Source: Parapedobacter koreensis | Lineage (GTDB): Bacteria > Bacteroidota > Bacteroidia > Sphingobacteriales > Sphingobacteriaceae | Direction of reading: 5' to 3' | Assembly: GCF_900109365.1 (NCBI RefSeq) | Contig: NZ_FNZR01000005.1 | Coordinates: 1-64,000, forward strand | Length of the DNA stretch: 64,000 bases | Shown here: one piece after another, positions 1 to 8,933 of the stretch | Position numbering within the stretch: the first letter of the stretch is position 1 | Layout of the letters: each line of letters begins with the position of its first letter | Program-made: the position numbers and the translations under genes | The notes under the pieces: model-generated | The model's input: the letters and a program-made list of their open reading frames with translations, nothing else | Told to the model about the DNA's origin: nothing | The model's database searches: none

Positions 1-40
1 TATTCTTTAGTTCATTATAAAGATAATAAGGAGGGACGAT

Positions 41-253
41 GTGGCCGCCATTTTTATTGAACGCGATTATAATTCCCGATTTTTATGTAAGTTTGAATTA
101 TTTGCTGTATATAGCATGACATTGACCAAAATAGGCGACCGGTATAGCCAAACGTTGAACACGGTCATTGAAGAGCTCAGCGCGAGAAATCCATATCATA
201 GCATATTGGTCACCTATGCGAAACTGCTATTTACGTTCCATTACAACATCTGA
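41..253 (+). CDS. small hypothetical protein
   Basis: A 70-residue frame starting with GTG. I recognise no domain, signal peptide or membrane segment. A purine-rich AAGGAGG lies at 28-34, but it sits equally well before an ATG at 39 in another frame that gives only 26 residues, so the start is uncertain; an internal ATG at 116 is a further option. It precedes two other unknown genes on the same strand with short gaps, which suggests one transcript. The surrounding DNA is visibly richer in A+T than the PULs to the right. It may be a remnant rather than a working gene. Confidence 0.3.
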   Translation: MAAIFIERDYNSRFLCKFELFAVYSMTLTKIGDRYSQTLNTVIEELSARNPYHSILVTYAKLLFTFHYNI

Positions 254-285
254 TGCGACCAAAATAACTACAATTAAACACGATA

Positions 286-759
286 ATGTTTACTATCACA
301 TCATATCAGGAATACGCTAAAGACTTCGGCATCCGGCTTAAAAGCTACGAAGGAATACTTATGTATGTAGACAACGGAGCCGAAATACCCGAACAGGTGC
401 TTTTCATTCCCGTATCAATCAACCGGAAGAAAACCATGATGGAGGCTGTCCAAGAAATCCTGGCATCAGAGAGGCAAACAGCCTATGAGCTTTATTTTCA
501 GGCAGTCAAATGGATAATGCCCGATGCCGGCAAAAAGCTTCGTCAGCTTAAACACATCGACATAAATTATAACCATAGGACAGCCATGAAACTCGTATTC
601 GGAAAATTTACGTTTACTGATAAACCAATAGACTTGGACGTCAAAGAGGATGAGACCGAATATGGTATCACATTGGCAATTGATGGGCAAATATATTCAA
701 TCCAAGTTCGCGATTTACCCTTTTCATATGGTTACCATAAATTTTTTGAGCGTTTATAG
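286..759 (+). CDS. hypothetical protein, possibly cut short by an in-frame TAG
   Basis: A 157-residue soluble protein with no signal peptide or membrane segment and no family I recognise. The frame ends at TAG 757-759, but the same frame continues for about 40 sense codons of protein-like composition to TAA 880-882, where it overlaps the ATG of the next gene (869) by 14 nt. That overlap is what is expected of neighbouring genes in an operon, so the original protein may have been about 197 residues and the TAG a recent nonsense change. The function is unknown. Small unknown genes in such a row can be immunity proteins of polymorphic toxins, but no toxin is visible here. Confidence 0.55.
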   Translation: MFTITSYQEYAKDFGIRLKSYEGILMYVDNGAEIPEQVLFIPVSINRKKTMMEAVQEILASERQTAYELYFQAVKWIMPDAGKKLRQLKHIDINYNHRTAMKLVFGKFTFTDKPIDLDVKEDETEYGITLAIDGQIYSIQVRDLPFSYGYHKFFERL

Positions 760-868
760 GCTTATTCGAAGTTTGGCCTTAATCCATCGGAAAAACATGA
801 ACTATACTATGCGAATCATCCTTCCGTAATAGATGTTAAGAAAATAAAGCGCTATTATTCGAATTGCA

Positions 869-1435
869 ATGTCAGTTATTAAAGACGTAAATAGGTGTGT
901 ATATCGTTTCTACCCTAAGAACCTGTCGCTCTATGATGAAGGTTATTACAAATCGCAGGAGTACTTAGACAGAAGAGCAATGGTTGACGAAGCATTTCAT
1001 CAAAATGCTGGATGGATATCATTCAAAGCACTAATAGAAGAAATAATGATAGACAGATCATCCCCAAAGGCCGACTATTCTTTTGGCGGAGGGATGACAT
1101 CCTATCATTTAAGTATAGATCCAAAAGCTTTTGGACTCGACTCAGAAAGGAATATGCTGGTATTTACGGTTTTAATCAGTGTTATTTCGGATTTCTGGGC
1201 GTTCAGGTTTATGGAAAAAACTTCAGACGGATGGTCAGCAAGATACACCACAAAAAACGAAACGGAGGAAGCCCTTGTCCGGGCTGTTTCAGGCTTGGTT
1301 AAAAAATGCTTCCCTGAGCATGAAAAGCTTCCAGAAGGAATACATCAACTGACCGTCAATGATGTGTATATGCGCTATGCCGAAGAGTCTGGTGCCACGG
1401 TATTTGAATTGCTATTCACCGACCATGACAATTGA
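869..1435 (+). CDS. hypothetical protein, with a paralogous fragment nearby
   Basis: A 188-residue soluble protein of unknown function without signal peptide or membrane segment. Around residues 110-120 it carries WAFRFMEKTSDG. A nearly identical stretch (LAFRFMEKTPG) is encoded at 2357-2389, beyond two other genes, so a paralogue once stood there. After its TGA stop (1433-1435) the same frame stays open to 1546 with hydrophobic, protein-like sequence, overlapping the start of the next gene. The reading could therefore be of a truncated gene. Its start overlaps the continued frame of the upstream gene, which suggests translational coupling. Confidence 0.55.
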   Translation: MSVIKDVNRCVYRFYPKNLSLYDEGYYKSQEYLDRRAMVDEAFHQNAGWISFKALIEEIMIDRSSPKADYSFGGGMTSYHLSIDPKAFGLDSERNMLVFTVLISVISDFWAFRFMEKTSDGWSARYTTKNETEEALVRAVSGLVKKCFPEHEKLPEGIHQLTVNDVYMRYAEESGATVFELLFTDHDN

Positions 1436-1530
1436 TATGGGAATCTGGTGCTGATCATTCCGGGCGAGGAATTTTTTATTATTACAATAGGAATTTCACC
1501 AATGTACGGTATTTATTCAAGGAAAATTAA

Positions 1531-2070
1531 ATGCGAAAAGTAATTTTAGGATTGGCCGTGACCTTGGATGGTTACATCGAAGGGCCTAATGGAGAGTATG
1601 ACTGGTGCTTTACCGATCAGGACTATGGGTTGAATGAGTTTTTCTCTCGTATAGATGCTGTCTTCATCGGAAGAAAGAGCTACGAGATTGCGCAGGCATA
1701 TGCAGCAGGGAATAATGGACAACTTGTGCCCGGCATGCCACCCGTGGAAACGTATGTCTTTTCCAGGACATTGGAAAAAGTAAAAGACGGTGCAGTGCTT
1801 ATATCGGACAATGGTATGGCTGAAGCACGTAAAATCAAAGAACTGCCCGGCAAAGACATTTGGTTGTATGGTGGCGCATCACTGACCGACGCCTTAATGA
1901 AGGATGGACTGGTGGATGAATTGTGGATGTCCGTGCACCCCATACTGCTCGGCAGCGGCAAACCGCTGTTTCGCCCACAAGATAGCCGCACCCAGCTTAT
2001 TCTCCTTGAAAGCAAAACTTACGAAACCGGGCTTGTATCGCTCAGGTATCAAATTGATATATATCGGTAA
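1531..2070 (+). CDS. dihydrofolate reductase family protein (RibD C-terminal fold)
   Basis: A 179-residue cytoplasmic protein of the DHFR/RibD_C superfamily (YwjB/YyaP-like), NAD(P)H-dependent reductases of mostly unknown substrate. The N-terminus has the family pattern VTLDGYIEGPNGEYDW (about residues 9-24). Later come a GRKSYE motif, the nucleotide-loop glycines in LYGGASL (around 114) and ILLGSGKPLF (around 145). The length is normal for the family. It is not a housekeeping FolA, which has a different active-site order. It lies between unknown genes and a small membrane protein; nothing in the context fixes its substrate. Confidence 0.85.
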   Translation: MRKVILGLAVTLDGYIEGPNGEYDWCFTDQDYGLNEFFSRIDAVFIGRKSYEIAQAYAAGNNGQLVPGMPPVETYVFSRTLEKVKDGAVLISDNGMAEARKIKELPGKDIWLYGGASLTDALMKDGLVDELWMSVHPILLGSGKPLFRPQDSRTQLILLESKTYETGLVSLRYQIDIYR

Positions 2071-2083
2071 AAACAAAGACGAC

Positions 2084-2353
2084 ATGAATCACACATTACG
2101 AATCGCCCTTCTAATTGTAATCATCTTTATCATATTGGGCCCGAGTTTGTACAGTCTGTTTTACTCCGAACACCTGGTATTCGGCTTTCCGCTCACTTAC
2201 TTGACCTACAATTCTTTTTCGGGCAGTTCAGGGGATGCCTTTACCTATGGCCTGATACCCGTAAACTTGCTGATTGATGTGGTAATTGGATTGGGTTCGA
2301 TTATTCTTGTAGTATGGGTGGCCCCAAAGTGCTTCGCACTGTTGGGAAAATAA
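2084..2353 (+). CDS. small integral membrane protein
   Basis: An 89-residue protein beginning MNHTLRIALL. The first 20 residues form a hydrophobic segment and a second spans about residues 60-80, so two membrane passes are likely. The same frame is open upstream to 1904, but that part lies inside the DHFR-family gene in another frame, so the ATG at 2084, 13 nt after its stop, is preferred. No family recognised. It probably shares a transcript with the reductase gene. Directly after its stop lies a fragment related to the gene at 869-1435. Confidence 0.6.
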   Translation: MNHTLRIALLIVIIFIILGPSLYSLFYSEHLVFGFPLTYLTYNSFSGSSGDAFTYGLIPVNLLIDVVIGLGSIILVVWVAPKCFALLGK

Positions 2354-2356
2354 AGA

Positions 2357-2393
2357 TTGGCGTTTAGGTTTATGGAGAAAACACCGGGACACC
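2357..2393 (+). pseudogene. fragment of a paralogue of the gene at 869-1435
   Basis: Bases 2357-2382 match 1196-1221 at 23 of 26 positions. Read in the same frame both give xAFRFMEKT; two of the three differences are silent, so similarity is kept at protein level. No further match to the rest of the gene is visible on either side. This looks like the last trace of a duplicated copy, left after deletion or recombination. The frame continues as a short unrelated-looking ORF to about 2490. Confidence 0.5.
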
Positions 2394-2504
2394 TCAAAAA
2401 AATTTGGCGCCGGAAACCCTTTTTTTGTGATATCAGTAGAGACGTTTTAGTTCGGCGCAGTCTGGTGGCCTTTTATCTCATGCACGTATAAACCCTTTTT
2501 TATG

Positions 2505-2512
2505 TACTTTTG
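2505..2512 (+). promoter_or_regulatory. -7 box TACTTTTG of the DUF6377 gene
   Basis: This perfectly matches the Bacteroidota -7 consensus TAnnTTTG. Its last base is only 5 nt before the ATG at 2518, so the transcript would have almost no leader. Confidence 0.55.
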
Positions 2513-2517
2513 TAAGG

Positions 2518-4149
2518 ATGAAGCCCAGGCCCGCTTTGTTTCTGTTGCTCCTGATAGCCCTGGCTGCTGCCTATCCCGCTAAGGCGGCCGACTCTATCCT
2601 CATGCAGCTCCAGCAAGTCATGCGCAACAGGGAATTGTATGAAACCATCAAAGAAAACAAAATAGCCGCCCTCAAGCAACAACACGTGCTACATGGTGGG
2701 CAAGACTTCGCCAAGCAATACGAGATAAACCTGCAGCTCATCGAGGCTTACAAAAAATACAAGGCGGATTCTGCTATTTTCTATGCCAAGCAAAACCAAC
2801 AAATTGCTGAAACACTGGACAACCCGCTTTTCAAAGATGAAACAGCTATTCAATTAGCTTGGTTGTACTCTTCTGGCGGGCTTTATATCGAATCAGAAGA
2901 ACTGCTGGAGGGAATCGACCGCACGTCTTTGGCGGTTCGGCTGTTGCCTGATTATTATGAAACCTACCTTTCGTTCTGCAGCCACTATGGACAGAGCAAT
3001 GGCAACAATACCTACTACCAAAAAAGCGAACAGTACCGCGATTCGTTATTGACAGTGCTGGACACGGCCTCGCTGAAGTACCACATCACGGCAGCTACCC
3101 GTGTCCTCTACCAAGGTCACCAAAAACAGGCCGAAGAGATGCTGCTGGCATTGCTTGAGCAAACCGACGACCGCCATCCCGAACGGGCGCTGATTACTTA
3201 TCTGCTCGGCGTGATCAGCAAAAACGAAGGCAATATTGATCGGCAACTGCATTACTTTGCCCTGTCGGCCATTACCGATATGATCAATGCTATCAAGGAC
3301 AATGCCTCGCTCCAAAGCCTGGCACTCACCTTCTATGACATGGGCGATATTGCGCAAGCTTATCAATATATGGAGGCTGCCGTCAACGATGCCATTTTTT
3401 GCAACATGCGGTACCGCACGGTGGAAAGCACTACCTATTATCCCATTATCAATGCCTCATTCAGGACACTCGAACAGGAGCAAAAGGCCAAACTACGCCT
3501 ATCCCTTATACTTATCAGCCTCCTTTCCGTTGGCCTCATTATGGGTATCGTCTATAGCTATTTGCAAATGAAACGATTGGCGAAAACGCGCAAAGCGCTA
3601 TATGACACCAACCAGCAGCTCAGCCAGCTAAACCAAGCGCTTCAAAAAGCCAATGACAATCTCTTTGAGGCAAACCACATCAAAGAAGAATATATTGCCC
3701 ACTTTTTCGACATCTGCTCAGCTAATATTGAAAAGCTTGAAGATTACCGCAAGTCGCTGCACAAAAAAGCGGTAAACAACCAATATGACGCGTTGCTCAA
3801 AGAACTAAAATCAACCGACCTCGCTGAAAACGAACTGGTCGAATTATACCATAATTTTGATACCATCTTCCTCAACCTCTACCCCACATTTGTGTCCGAA
3901 TTCAATGGCCTGCTCTTGGCCGATGAACACATCCTGCCCAAGCCCGGTGAATTGCTCAATACGGAGCTCCGGATTTTCGCGCTTGTCCGATTGGGCATCA
4001 CAGACAGCGTTAAAATCGCCAGTTTTTTGCGCTATTCCCTGCGAACCGTTTACAACTACCGTACTAAAATAAGGCATAAAGCGGCTGCGTCACGCGAGGA
4101 ATTTGAGGCACAGGTAAGGCAAATCGGTACCTTACGGCAGATATCCTAA
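2518..4149 (+). CDS. DUF6377-type membrane-bound regulator with TPR-like periplasmic domain
   Basis: A 543-residue protein: signal peptide (residues 1-24), helical TPR-like repeats outside the cytoplasmic membrane (about 25-315), one membrane segment (about 325-345), a coiled coil (about 350-390) and a C-terminal cytoplasmic DUF6377 region. The end has a LuxR/GerE-like helix-turn-helix pattern (RLGITDSVKIASFLRYSLRT, about 490-510) followed by YNYRTKIRHKA. Proteins of this build stand beside SusC/SusD genes in Bacteroidota and are thought to regulate them. Here it sits 238 bp upstream of the SusC gene on the same strand and is the only regulator candidate for PUL1. DNA binding is inferred from the C-terminal pattern. 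Confidence 0.8.
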   Translation: MKPRPALFLLLLIALAAAYPAKAADSILMQLQQVMRNRELYETIKENKIAALKQQHVLHGGQDFAKQYEINLQLIEAYKKYKADSAIFYAKQNQQIAETLDNPLFKDETAIQLAWLYSSGGLYIESEELLEGIDRTSLAVRLLPDYYETYLSFCSHYGQSNGNNTYYQKSEQYRDSLLTVLDTASLKYHITAATRVLYQGHQKQAEEMLLALLEQTDDRHPERALITYLLGVISKNEGNIDRQLHYFALSAITDMINAIKDNASLQSLALTFYDMGDIAQAYQYMEAAVNDAIFCNMRYRTVESTTYYPIINASFRTLEQEQKAKLRLSLILISLLSVGLIMGIVYSYLQMKRLAKTRKALYDTNQQLSQLNQALQKANDNLFEANHIKEEYIAHFFDICSANIEKLEDYRKSLHKKAVNNQYDALLKELKSTDLAENELVELYHNFDTIFLNLYPTFVSEFNGLLLADEHILPKPGELLNTELRIFALVRLGITDSVKIASFLRYSLRTVYNYRTKIRHKAAASREEFEAQVRQIGTLRQIS

Positions 4150-4291
4150 GCTGAATGGCCTGCACAAATGTTACTTTTTCGGTGTTTTTGAAAACAACAA
4201 GCATTTGATTATAAACAAGATACGTGTTTATACGTTTTACTTTTTCCCCTCACATACCTGGTATAGGTGAGTTTCCGCGGGCAATGCTAAC

Positions 4292-4299
4292 TAATTTTG
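4292..4299 (+). promoter_or_regulatory. candidate -7 box TAATTTTG upstream of PUL1 susC
   Basis: It matches TAnnTTTG in the 238-bp gap before susC. No clear -33 TTTG is found at the usual distance, which would fit an activator-dependent promoter. The leader to the ATG at 4388 would be about 85 nt. Confidence 0.35.
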
Positions 4300-4387
4300 T
4301 CTTTGCGTAAGCGAAGGCTGCTTATGCCCGATGGTTAGGATAGCCAATTAAAAACCCAATTTAATAACCTGTATAAATATCAATGAT

Positions 4388-7378
4388 ATGGAGCTTTTTT
4401 TTATGCAACTGAAAAGGGGTATCTTCCCTGTTTTTCTACTATTTACCTGGCTCATCGCCTCGCCAAGTCTTGCGCAGACGAATCTGCGCATTACGGGCAC
4501 GGTGACTGATGCCAGCAACAGGGAACCCATGTTTGGCGTATCTGTGTCCCAAAAAGGGACTTCAAATGGTACGACAACCGATGACAACGGCCAATTTGTA
4601 CTCAACAGCGTGCCCGAAGGGGCCATCATCGTTATCTCTTTTATTGGCTACGATCCGGTAGAACTGCCGGCAAGCAGCAACCCGATAACCATACAACTGA
4701 ATCCTTCGCTGAACATGCTGGAAGATGTGGTGGTGATAGGCTACGGCTCGGTGAGGCGGAAGGATGTCACTACCGCCATTTCCAGCGTATCGATGGATGA
4801 CCTCAACGAGCGCCCCATCGTGTCGGCAGCACAAGCCATTCAGGGAAGGGCCGCTGGTGTTTCTGTGATCCAGCCAAATGGCGCTCCGGGAGGCGAGACA
4901 TCCATACGTATCCGTGGGACGACGTCATTCAACGGCAGCAACGATCCGCTTTATGTGGTAGATGGCGTACCGGTAGATAACATCAACTTTCTCTCCCCGC
5001 AGGATATCGCCGATATGCAAATCTTGAAAGATGCTTCCTCTGCAGCTATCTATGGCTCCCGTGCTGCCAACGGAGTGGTACTCATCACCACCAAAAGGGG
5101 TGCCGAGGGTGGCGCAAAAATCGCATTCAATGCGCAGGCTACCCAAAACCGGGTAACTAATGAAATCGAGCCACTAAACACCGCCCAATACCGCGAGCTG
5201 CAGAACGAAATCGGCTTGGTGAGCCTTCCTGACGGCCTCACTGACCAAACGAACTGGTTTGATGAAGCTTACACCACGGGCCATATCCAAAACTACCAAG
5301 TATCTATTTCCGACGGTACGGAAAAGCTGAAGTATTTCCTCTCAGGCGGATACCTCGATGAGAAAGGCGTACTATCCTCGGCTTTCTATAAACGCTATAA
5401 CTTCCGTGCCAATATCGATAATCAGGTGCGCGATTGGTTGAACATCAGTGCGAATGTCTCGTATTCGGACTACAACAACAACGGGATCATATCGGGTACA
5501 GGGGCTAACCGTGGGGGTGTCGTGCTATCCGTGATTAATACACCCACTTACGCTCCCATCTGGGATCCGGAAAATCCGGCTCAGTATTACAACAACTTCT
5601 ACGGGATAGGCAACATTACTAGCCCGCTGGAAAATATGGCCCGCAGCAAAAACAACAAAGCCCGGGAAAACAGGTTGCTCGCCTCGGGCCACGCTACACT
5701 GACATTCATACCCGAGCTGCGACTCAAATCGTCATTCACCATGGATCGCCGCAACGCCGTGAGTACGTCTTTTCTGGACCCCATCTCCACGGCCTGGGGC
5801 CGCAACCAATATGGCGAAGGCTCGGACAACCGCAATATGAATACGGTGCTGACGTGGGACAACGTGCTGACGTATACCAAGAGCATCGACCTGCATAATA
5901 TCGAGGCCATGGGCGGCACATCATGGACGCAATCCGAATACACCAATAACTGGATCAGCGGGTCGCACTACCGCAATGACCTCATTCCCACCTTAAATGC
6001 CGCAAATAAAATCGCCTGGAATGGCACAGGTTCTGGCGGGTCAGAATGGGGCATCATGTCCTACTTCGGCCGTGCATCGTACAACTTCGACAGCCGCTAC
6101 CTCATCACAGCCAATCTCCGCGTAGACGGATCCTCTAAGCTGCATCCCGATCACCGCTGGGGTGTATTCCCATCAGTGTCTGCCGCATGGCGCTTGTCTT
6201 CCGAGCCGTTCATGGAAGATGTTGACTGGTTGAACGACCTGAAAATCCGCGGTGGCTGGGGACAAACCGGTAACCAGTCCGGCATCGGCGATTATGCGTA
6301 CCTACAACGCTACAACATCAACCGCATTGAATGGTTCGTCGAGGGGCAGGAGAATGCCGTGCCCTCCATCTCCCAAGCCAACTTGCGCACTCCGGATCTG
6401 ACCTGGGAGACCACTACGCAGACCAACATCGGTATTGACTTCATGGCGCTCAGGAATCGGCTGACCGTCAACCTGGATTACTATTACAAGCGCACCACAG
6501 ACATGCTGATGTATGTATCGCTACCTGCCGGTGCCGCAGCGGCCAACTCCATCGTGCGCAATGAAGGGGTGATGACCAACCGGGGGTTTGAGGTGATGGT
6601 AAGCAGCCAAAACTTCCGCGACGGGGATTTCCGCTGGGATACGGACTTCAACATCTCCTTCAACCGCAATAAGCTGGAGAGCCTCGAATTGCAACAAATC
6701 TATAGTACGGCTACCACCAGTGAGGTGGTAAACGAAGCCGTGGTGCGCAATGAGCCGGGCAGGGCGTTGAGCGGATTCTATGGTTATATCAGCGATGGCG
6801 TGGATCCGGAGACCGGTGAATTGATGTATCGCGACCTAAATGATGATGGCCGTCTTTCTTCATCAGATCGTACCTACATTGGCAATCCCAACCCGGATTT
6901 TACCTTCGGCCTCACCAACACGCTTTCATACAAAAATTTCAACCTGAGCATCTTTTTGCAAGGGTCTTATGGCAACGACATCTACAACGCCTCGCGCATG
7001 GAAACCGAAGGTATGTATGATGGCAAAAACCAGTCGACCCGCGTACTTGATCGTTGGCGCATACCCGGTCAGATCACCGGTGTACCCAAAGCAGGATTTG
7101 ACATCCGCAACTCTACCTACTTCATTGAAGATGGCAGCTACCTGCGGGTGAAAAATGTGGCGTTGTCCTATAACATCACCGGCAACCTGCTCACGCGGTG
7201 GGGTATCAATCGCTTACAACCTTATGTATCGACATCCAACCTACTCACGTGGACCAGCTACTCCGGTATGGATCCGGAAGTAAACCAATGGGGAAATAAC
7301 GGCGCCGTGCAAGGGATAGACTGGGGCACATACCCCCAAAACCGCTCATTTGTAGTAGGGATTAATGTGGAATTTTAA
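4388..7378 (+). CDS. SusC/RagA-family TonB-dependent outer-membrane transporter (PUL1)
   Basis: A 996-residue protein: signal peptide ending near LAQ (about residue 30), a carboxypeptidase-regulatory-like domain (about 33-110), a TonB-box-like segment DVVVIGYG, the plug domain (about 120-235; IRIRGTTSF, YVVDGVPV and SRAANGVVLITTKRG are family hallmarks) and a 22-strand barrel to the C-terminal phenylalanine. It imports oligosaccharides across the outer membrane together with the SusD protein encoded 14 nt downstream. An alternative start at 4403 would remove five residues, but the ATG at 4388 has the A+T-rich upstream region usual here while 4403 follows a run of T. There is no STN domain, so it is not a sigma/anti-sigma transducer, unlike the PUL2 SusC. 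Confidence 0.95.
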   Translation: MELFFMQLKRGIFPVFLLFTWLIASPSLAQTNLRITGTVTDASNREPMFGVSVSQKGTSNGTTTDDNGQFVLNSVPEGAIIVISFIGYDPVELPASSNPITIQLNPSLNMLEDVVVIGYGSVRRKDVTTAISSVSMDDLNERPIVSAAQAIQGRAAGVSVIQPNGAPGGETSIRIRGTTSFNGSNDPLYVVDGVPVDNINFLSPQDIADMQILKDASSAAIYGSRAANGVVLITTKRGAEGGAKIAFNAQATQNRVTNEIEPLNTAQYRELQNEIGLVSLPDGLTDQTNWFDEAYTTGHIQNYQVSISDGTEKLKYFLSGGYLDEKGVLSSAFYKRYNFRANIDNQVRDWLNISANVSYSDYNNNGIISGTGANRGGVVLSVINTPTYAPIWDPENPAQYYNNFYGIGNITSPLENMARSKNNKARENRLLASGHATLTFIPELRLKSSFTMDRRNAVSTSFLDPISTAWGRNQYGEGSDNRNMNTVLTWDNVLTYTKSIDLHNIEAMGGTSWTQSEYTNNWISGSHYRNDLIPTLNAANKIAWNGTGSGGSEWGIMSYFGRASYNFDSRYLITANLRVDGSSKLHPDHRWGVFPSVSAAWRLSSEPFMEDVDWLNDLKIRGGWGQTGNQSGIGDYAYLQRYNINRIEWFVEGQENAVPSISQANLRTPDLTWETTTQTNIGIDFMALRNRLTVNLDYYYKRTTDMLMYVSLPAGAAAANSIVRNEGVMTNRGFEVMVSSQNFRDGDFRWDTDFNISFNRNKLESLELQQIYSTATTSEVVNEAVVRNEPGRALSGFYGYISDGVDPETGELMYRDLNDDGRLSSSDRTYIGNPNPDFTFGLTNTLSYKNFNLSIFLQGSYGNDIYNASRMETEGMYDGKNQSTRVLDRWRIPGQITGVPKAGFDIRNSTYFIEDGSYLRVKNVALSYNITGNLLTRWGINRLQPYVSTSNLLTWTSYSGMDPEVNQWGNNGAVQGIDWGTYPQNRSFVVGINVEF

Positions 7379-7392
7379 AAAACGATAGACCA

Positions 7393-8913
7393 ATGAATAC
7401 CAAGTATATATATCCAATAGCGCTGAGCAGCTTCCTGTTTTTGGTGAGTTCCTGCTCCTTGATCTTCGACCCGATAGACACTTATTCTGACGTGACGGAA
7501 GGCGTCAACGAAGAAGGCGACGAAGTGGTTTTCCGTGACAAGGCTGCCGTAGAGGGCCATTTGGTGACGCTCTACAACCAAATGAGGGACCGCCAGGAAC
7601 ACTGGTACCTTGATTTGCTGCTGATTGCCGATGCTCACGCGGATAACGCATATGGCGGCACCACGGGTGCCGAAGTAATACCGTTTGAAAACAACGCCAT
7701 TGAAGGCTCCAACTCGGTGATCAACCGTGACTGGAACCGGTATCTTGAAGATATCGCCCGCGCAAACCGACTCATCGTGAACATTGATGATGTACAGGAC
7801 GCAACGCTGACCACCGCTGAGCGCGAACGGTATAAAGCCGAGGCCAAGATTTTCAGGGCGATGATTCTGTTTGACATGGTACGTTTATGGGGATCAATCC
7901 CTGTCATCACCACCGAGGCGGAAGACATCACCTCAGAGACCATCGGGGATGTGTATGGCGACTATTTCCCTTCACAGGCTACCGAGGAAGAGGCCTATCG
8001 CCAAATCGAGCAGGACTTATTGGACGCACTGGCAGCCGCACCGGATAATAACCCGTCAGACAAAACACGCTTTTCCAAATCGGTTGCCAAAGCATTGCTG
8101 GCCAAAGTGTATGCTGAAAAACCTATCCGCGATTACAGCAAGGTCATCCAATATGCTGATGAACTGGCCGCCGATGGCTTTGACCTCGTAAGTGATTACA
8201 GTGACCTTTTTGGCATGAACGCCAGCAATACCGATACCAAGATGCGCAATACGCAGGAATCTATCCTGGAAGCGCAATTCTTCTCCGGCGGTGGCAACTG
8301 GGTGACGTGGATGTTTGGCCGCGACCTGACCAACTGGAATAGCAACTTCACTTGGGCAAAATGGGTGACACCCTCACGCGACCTCATCCGTGCCTTCCAA
8401 AACGAGGGTGACGAGGTGCGCTATCAAGAGGCTATCGTATACTATGAAACCAGCTGGAGCAACTATTATCCGTCAAACAACTACCCCTTCATGTACAAAT
8501 GCCGTTCGGCATTCAGCAACATCATCAAATACCGGTATGCCGATATCTTGCTGCTCAAGGCAGAGGCATTGATTCAGGGCGGAGGCGACCTGGCTGCAGC
8601 CGCGGATATCATAGACCGTATCCGCCAGCGTGCGGGTGGACTGCCCCGGCTAAGCAGCTCAGTGAGGGCAAGCAAGGATGCCATGCTGGATGCCCTCTTG
8701 AAAGAACGCCGCTTGGAGCTGGCTTTCGAAGGGCAGCGCTGGTTTGACCTCGTCCGGCTGGATAAGGTGGAAGAGGTGATGAATGCTGTATTTGCCAATG
8801 ACTCGGGGAGAAGGCCGCAAGCCTATCCGTTTACGGAAACTTCGTATCGCATGCCCATTCCGCAGGCTGTACTGGATCAGAATCCCAATTTAGTTCAAAA
8901 CCCCGGCTATTAA
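7393..8913 (+). CDS. SusD/RagB-family surface glycan-binding lipoprotein (PUL1)
   Basis: A 506-residue lipoprotein: signal peptide with lipobox LVSSC (Cys about residue 21), then the SusD-like N-terminal and RagB/SusD TPR-type domains. The C-terminal part carries the family signature of Arg-rich ERRLELAFEGQRWFDLVR (about 435-455) and ends NPNLVQNPGY, as SusD proteins usually do. It forms the lid of the SusC transporter and captures glycan at the cell surface. It stands 14 nt after susC and 20 nt before the GH30 gene, in one operon. Confidence 0.95.
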   Translation: MNTKYIYPIALSSFLFLVSSCSLIFDPIDTYSDVTEGVNEEGDEVVFRDKAAVEGHLVTLYNQMRDRQEHWYLDLLLIADAHADNAYGGTTGAEVIPFENNAIEGSNSVINRDWNRYLEDIARANRLIVNIDDVQDATLTTAERERYKAEAKIFRAMILFDMVRLWGSIPVITTEAEDITSETIGDVYGDYFPSQATEEEAYRQIEQDLLDALAAAPDNNPSDKTRFSKSVAKALLAKVYAEKPIRDYSKVIQYADELAADGFDLVSDYSDLFGMNASNTDTKMRNTQESILEAQFFSGGGNWVTWMFGRDLTNWNSNFTWAKWVTPSRDLIRAFQNEGDEVRYQEAIVYYETSWSNYYPSNNYPFMYKCRSAFSNIIKYRYADILLLKAEALIQGGGDLAAAADIIDRIRQRAGGLPRLSSSVRASKDAMLDALLKERRLELAFEGQRWFDLVRLDKVEEVMNAVFANDSGRRPQAYPFTETSYRMPIPQAVLDQNPNLVQNPGY

Positions 8914-8933
8914 TCCGATAAAATAGTTGTTCT

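Noticed and set aside
39-119. ATG with a good Shine-Dalgarno-like AAGGAGG, giving a 26-residue peptide
   Set aside because: The peptide is short and unrecognised, and purine-rich leaders are not a reliable start signal in Bacteroidota. The 70-residue frame was listed instead, with low confidence.
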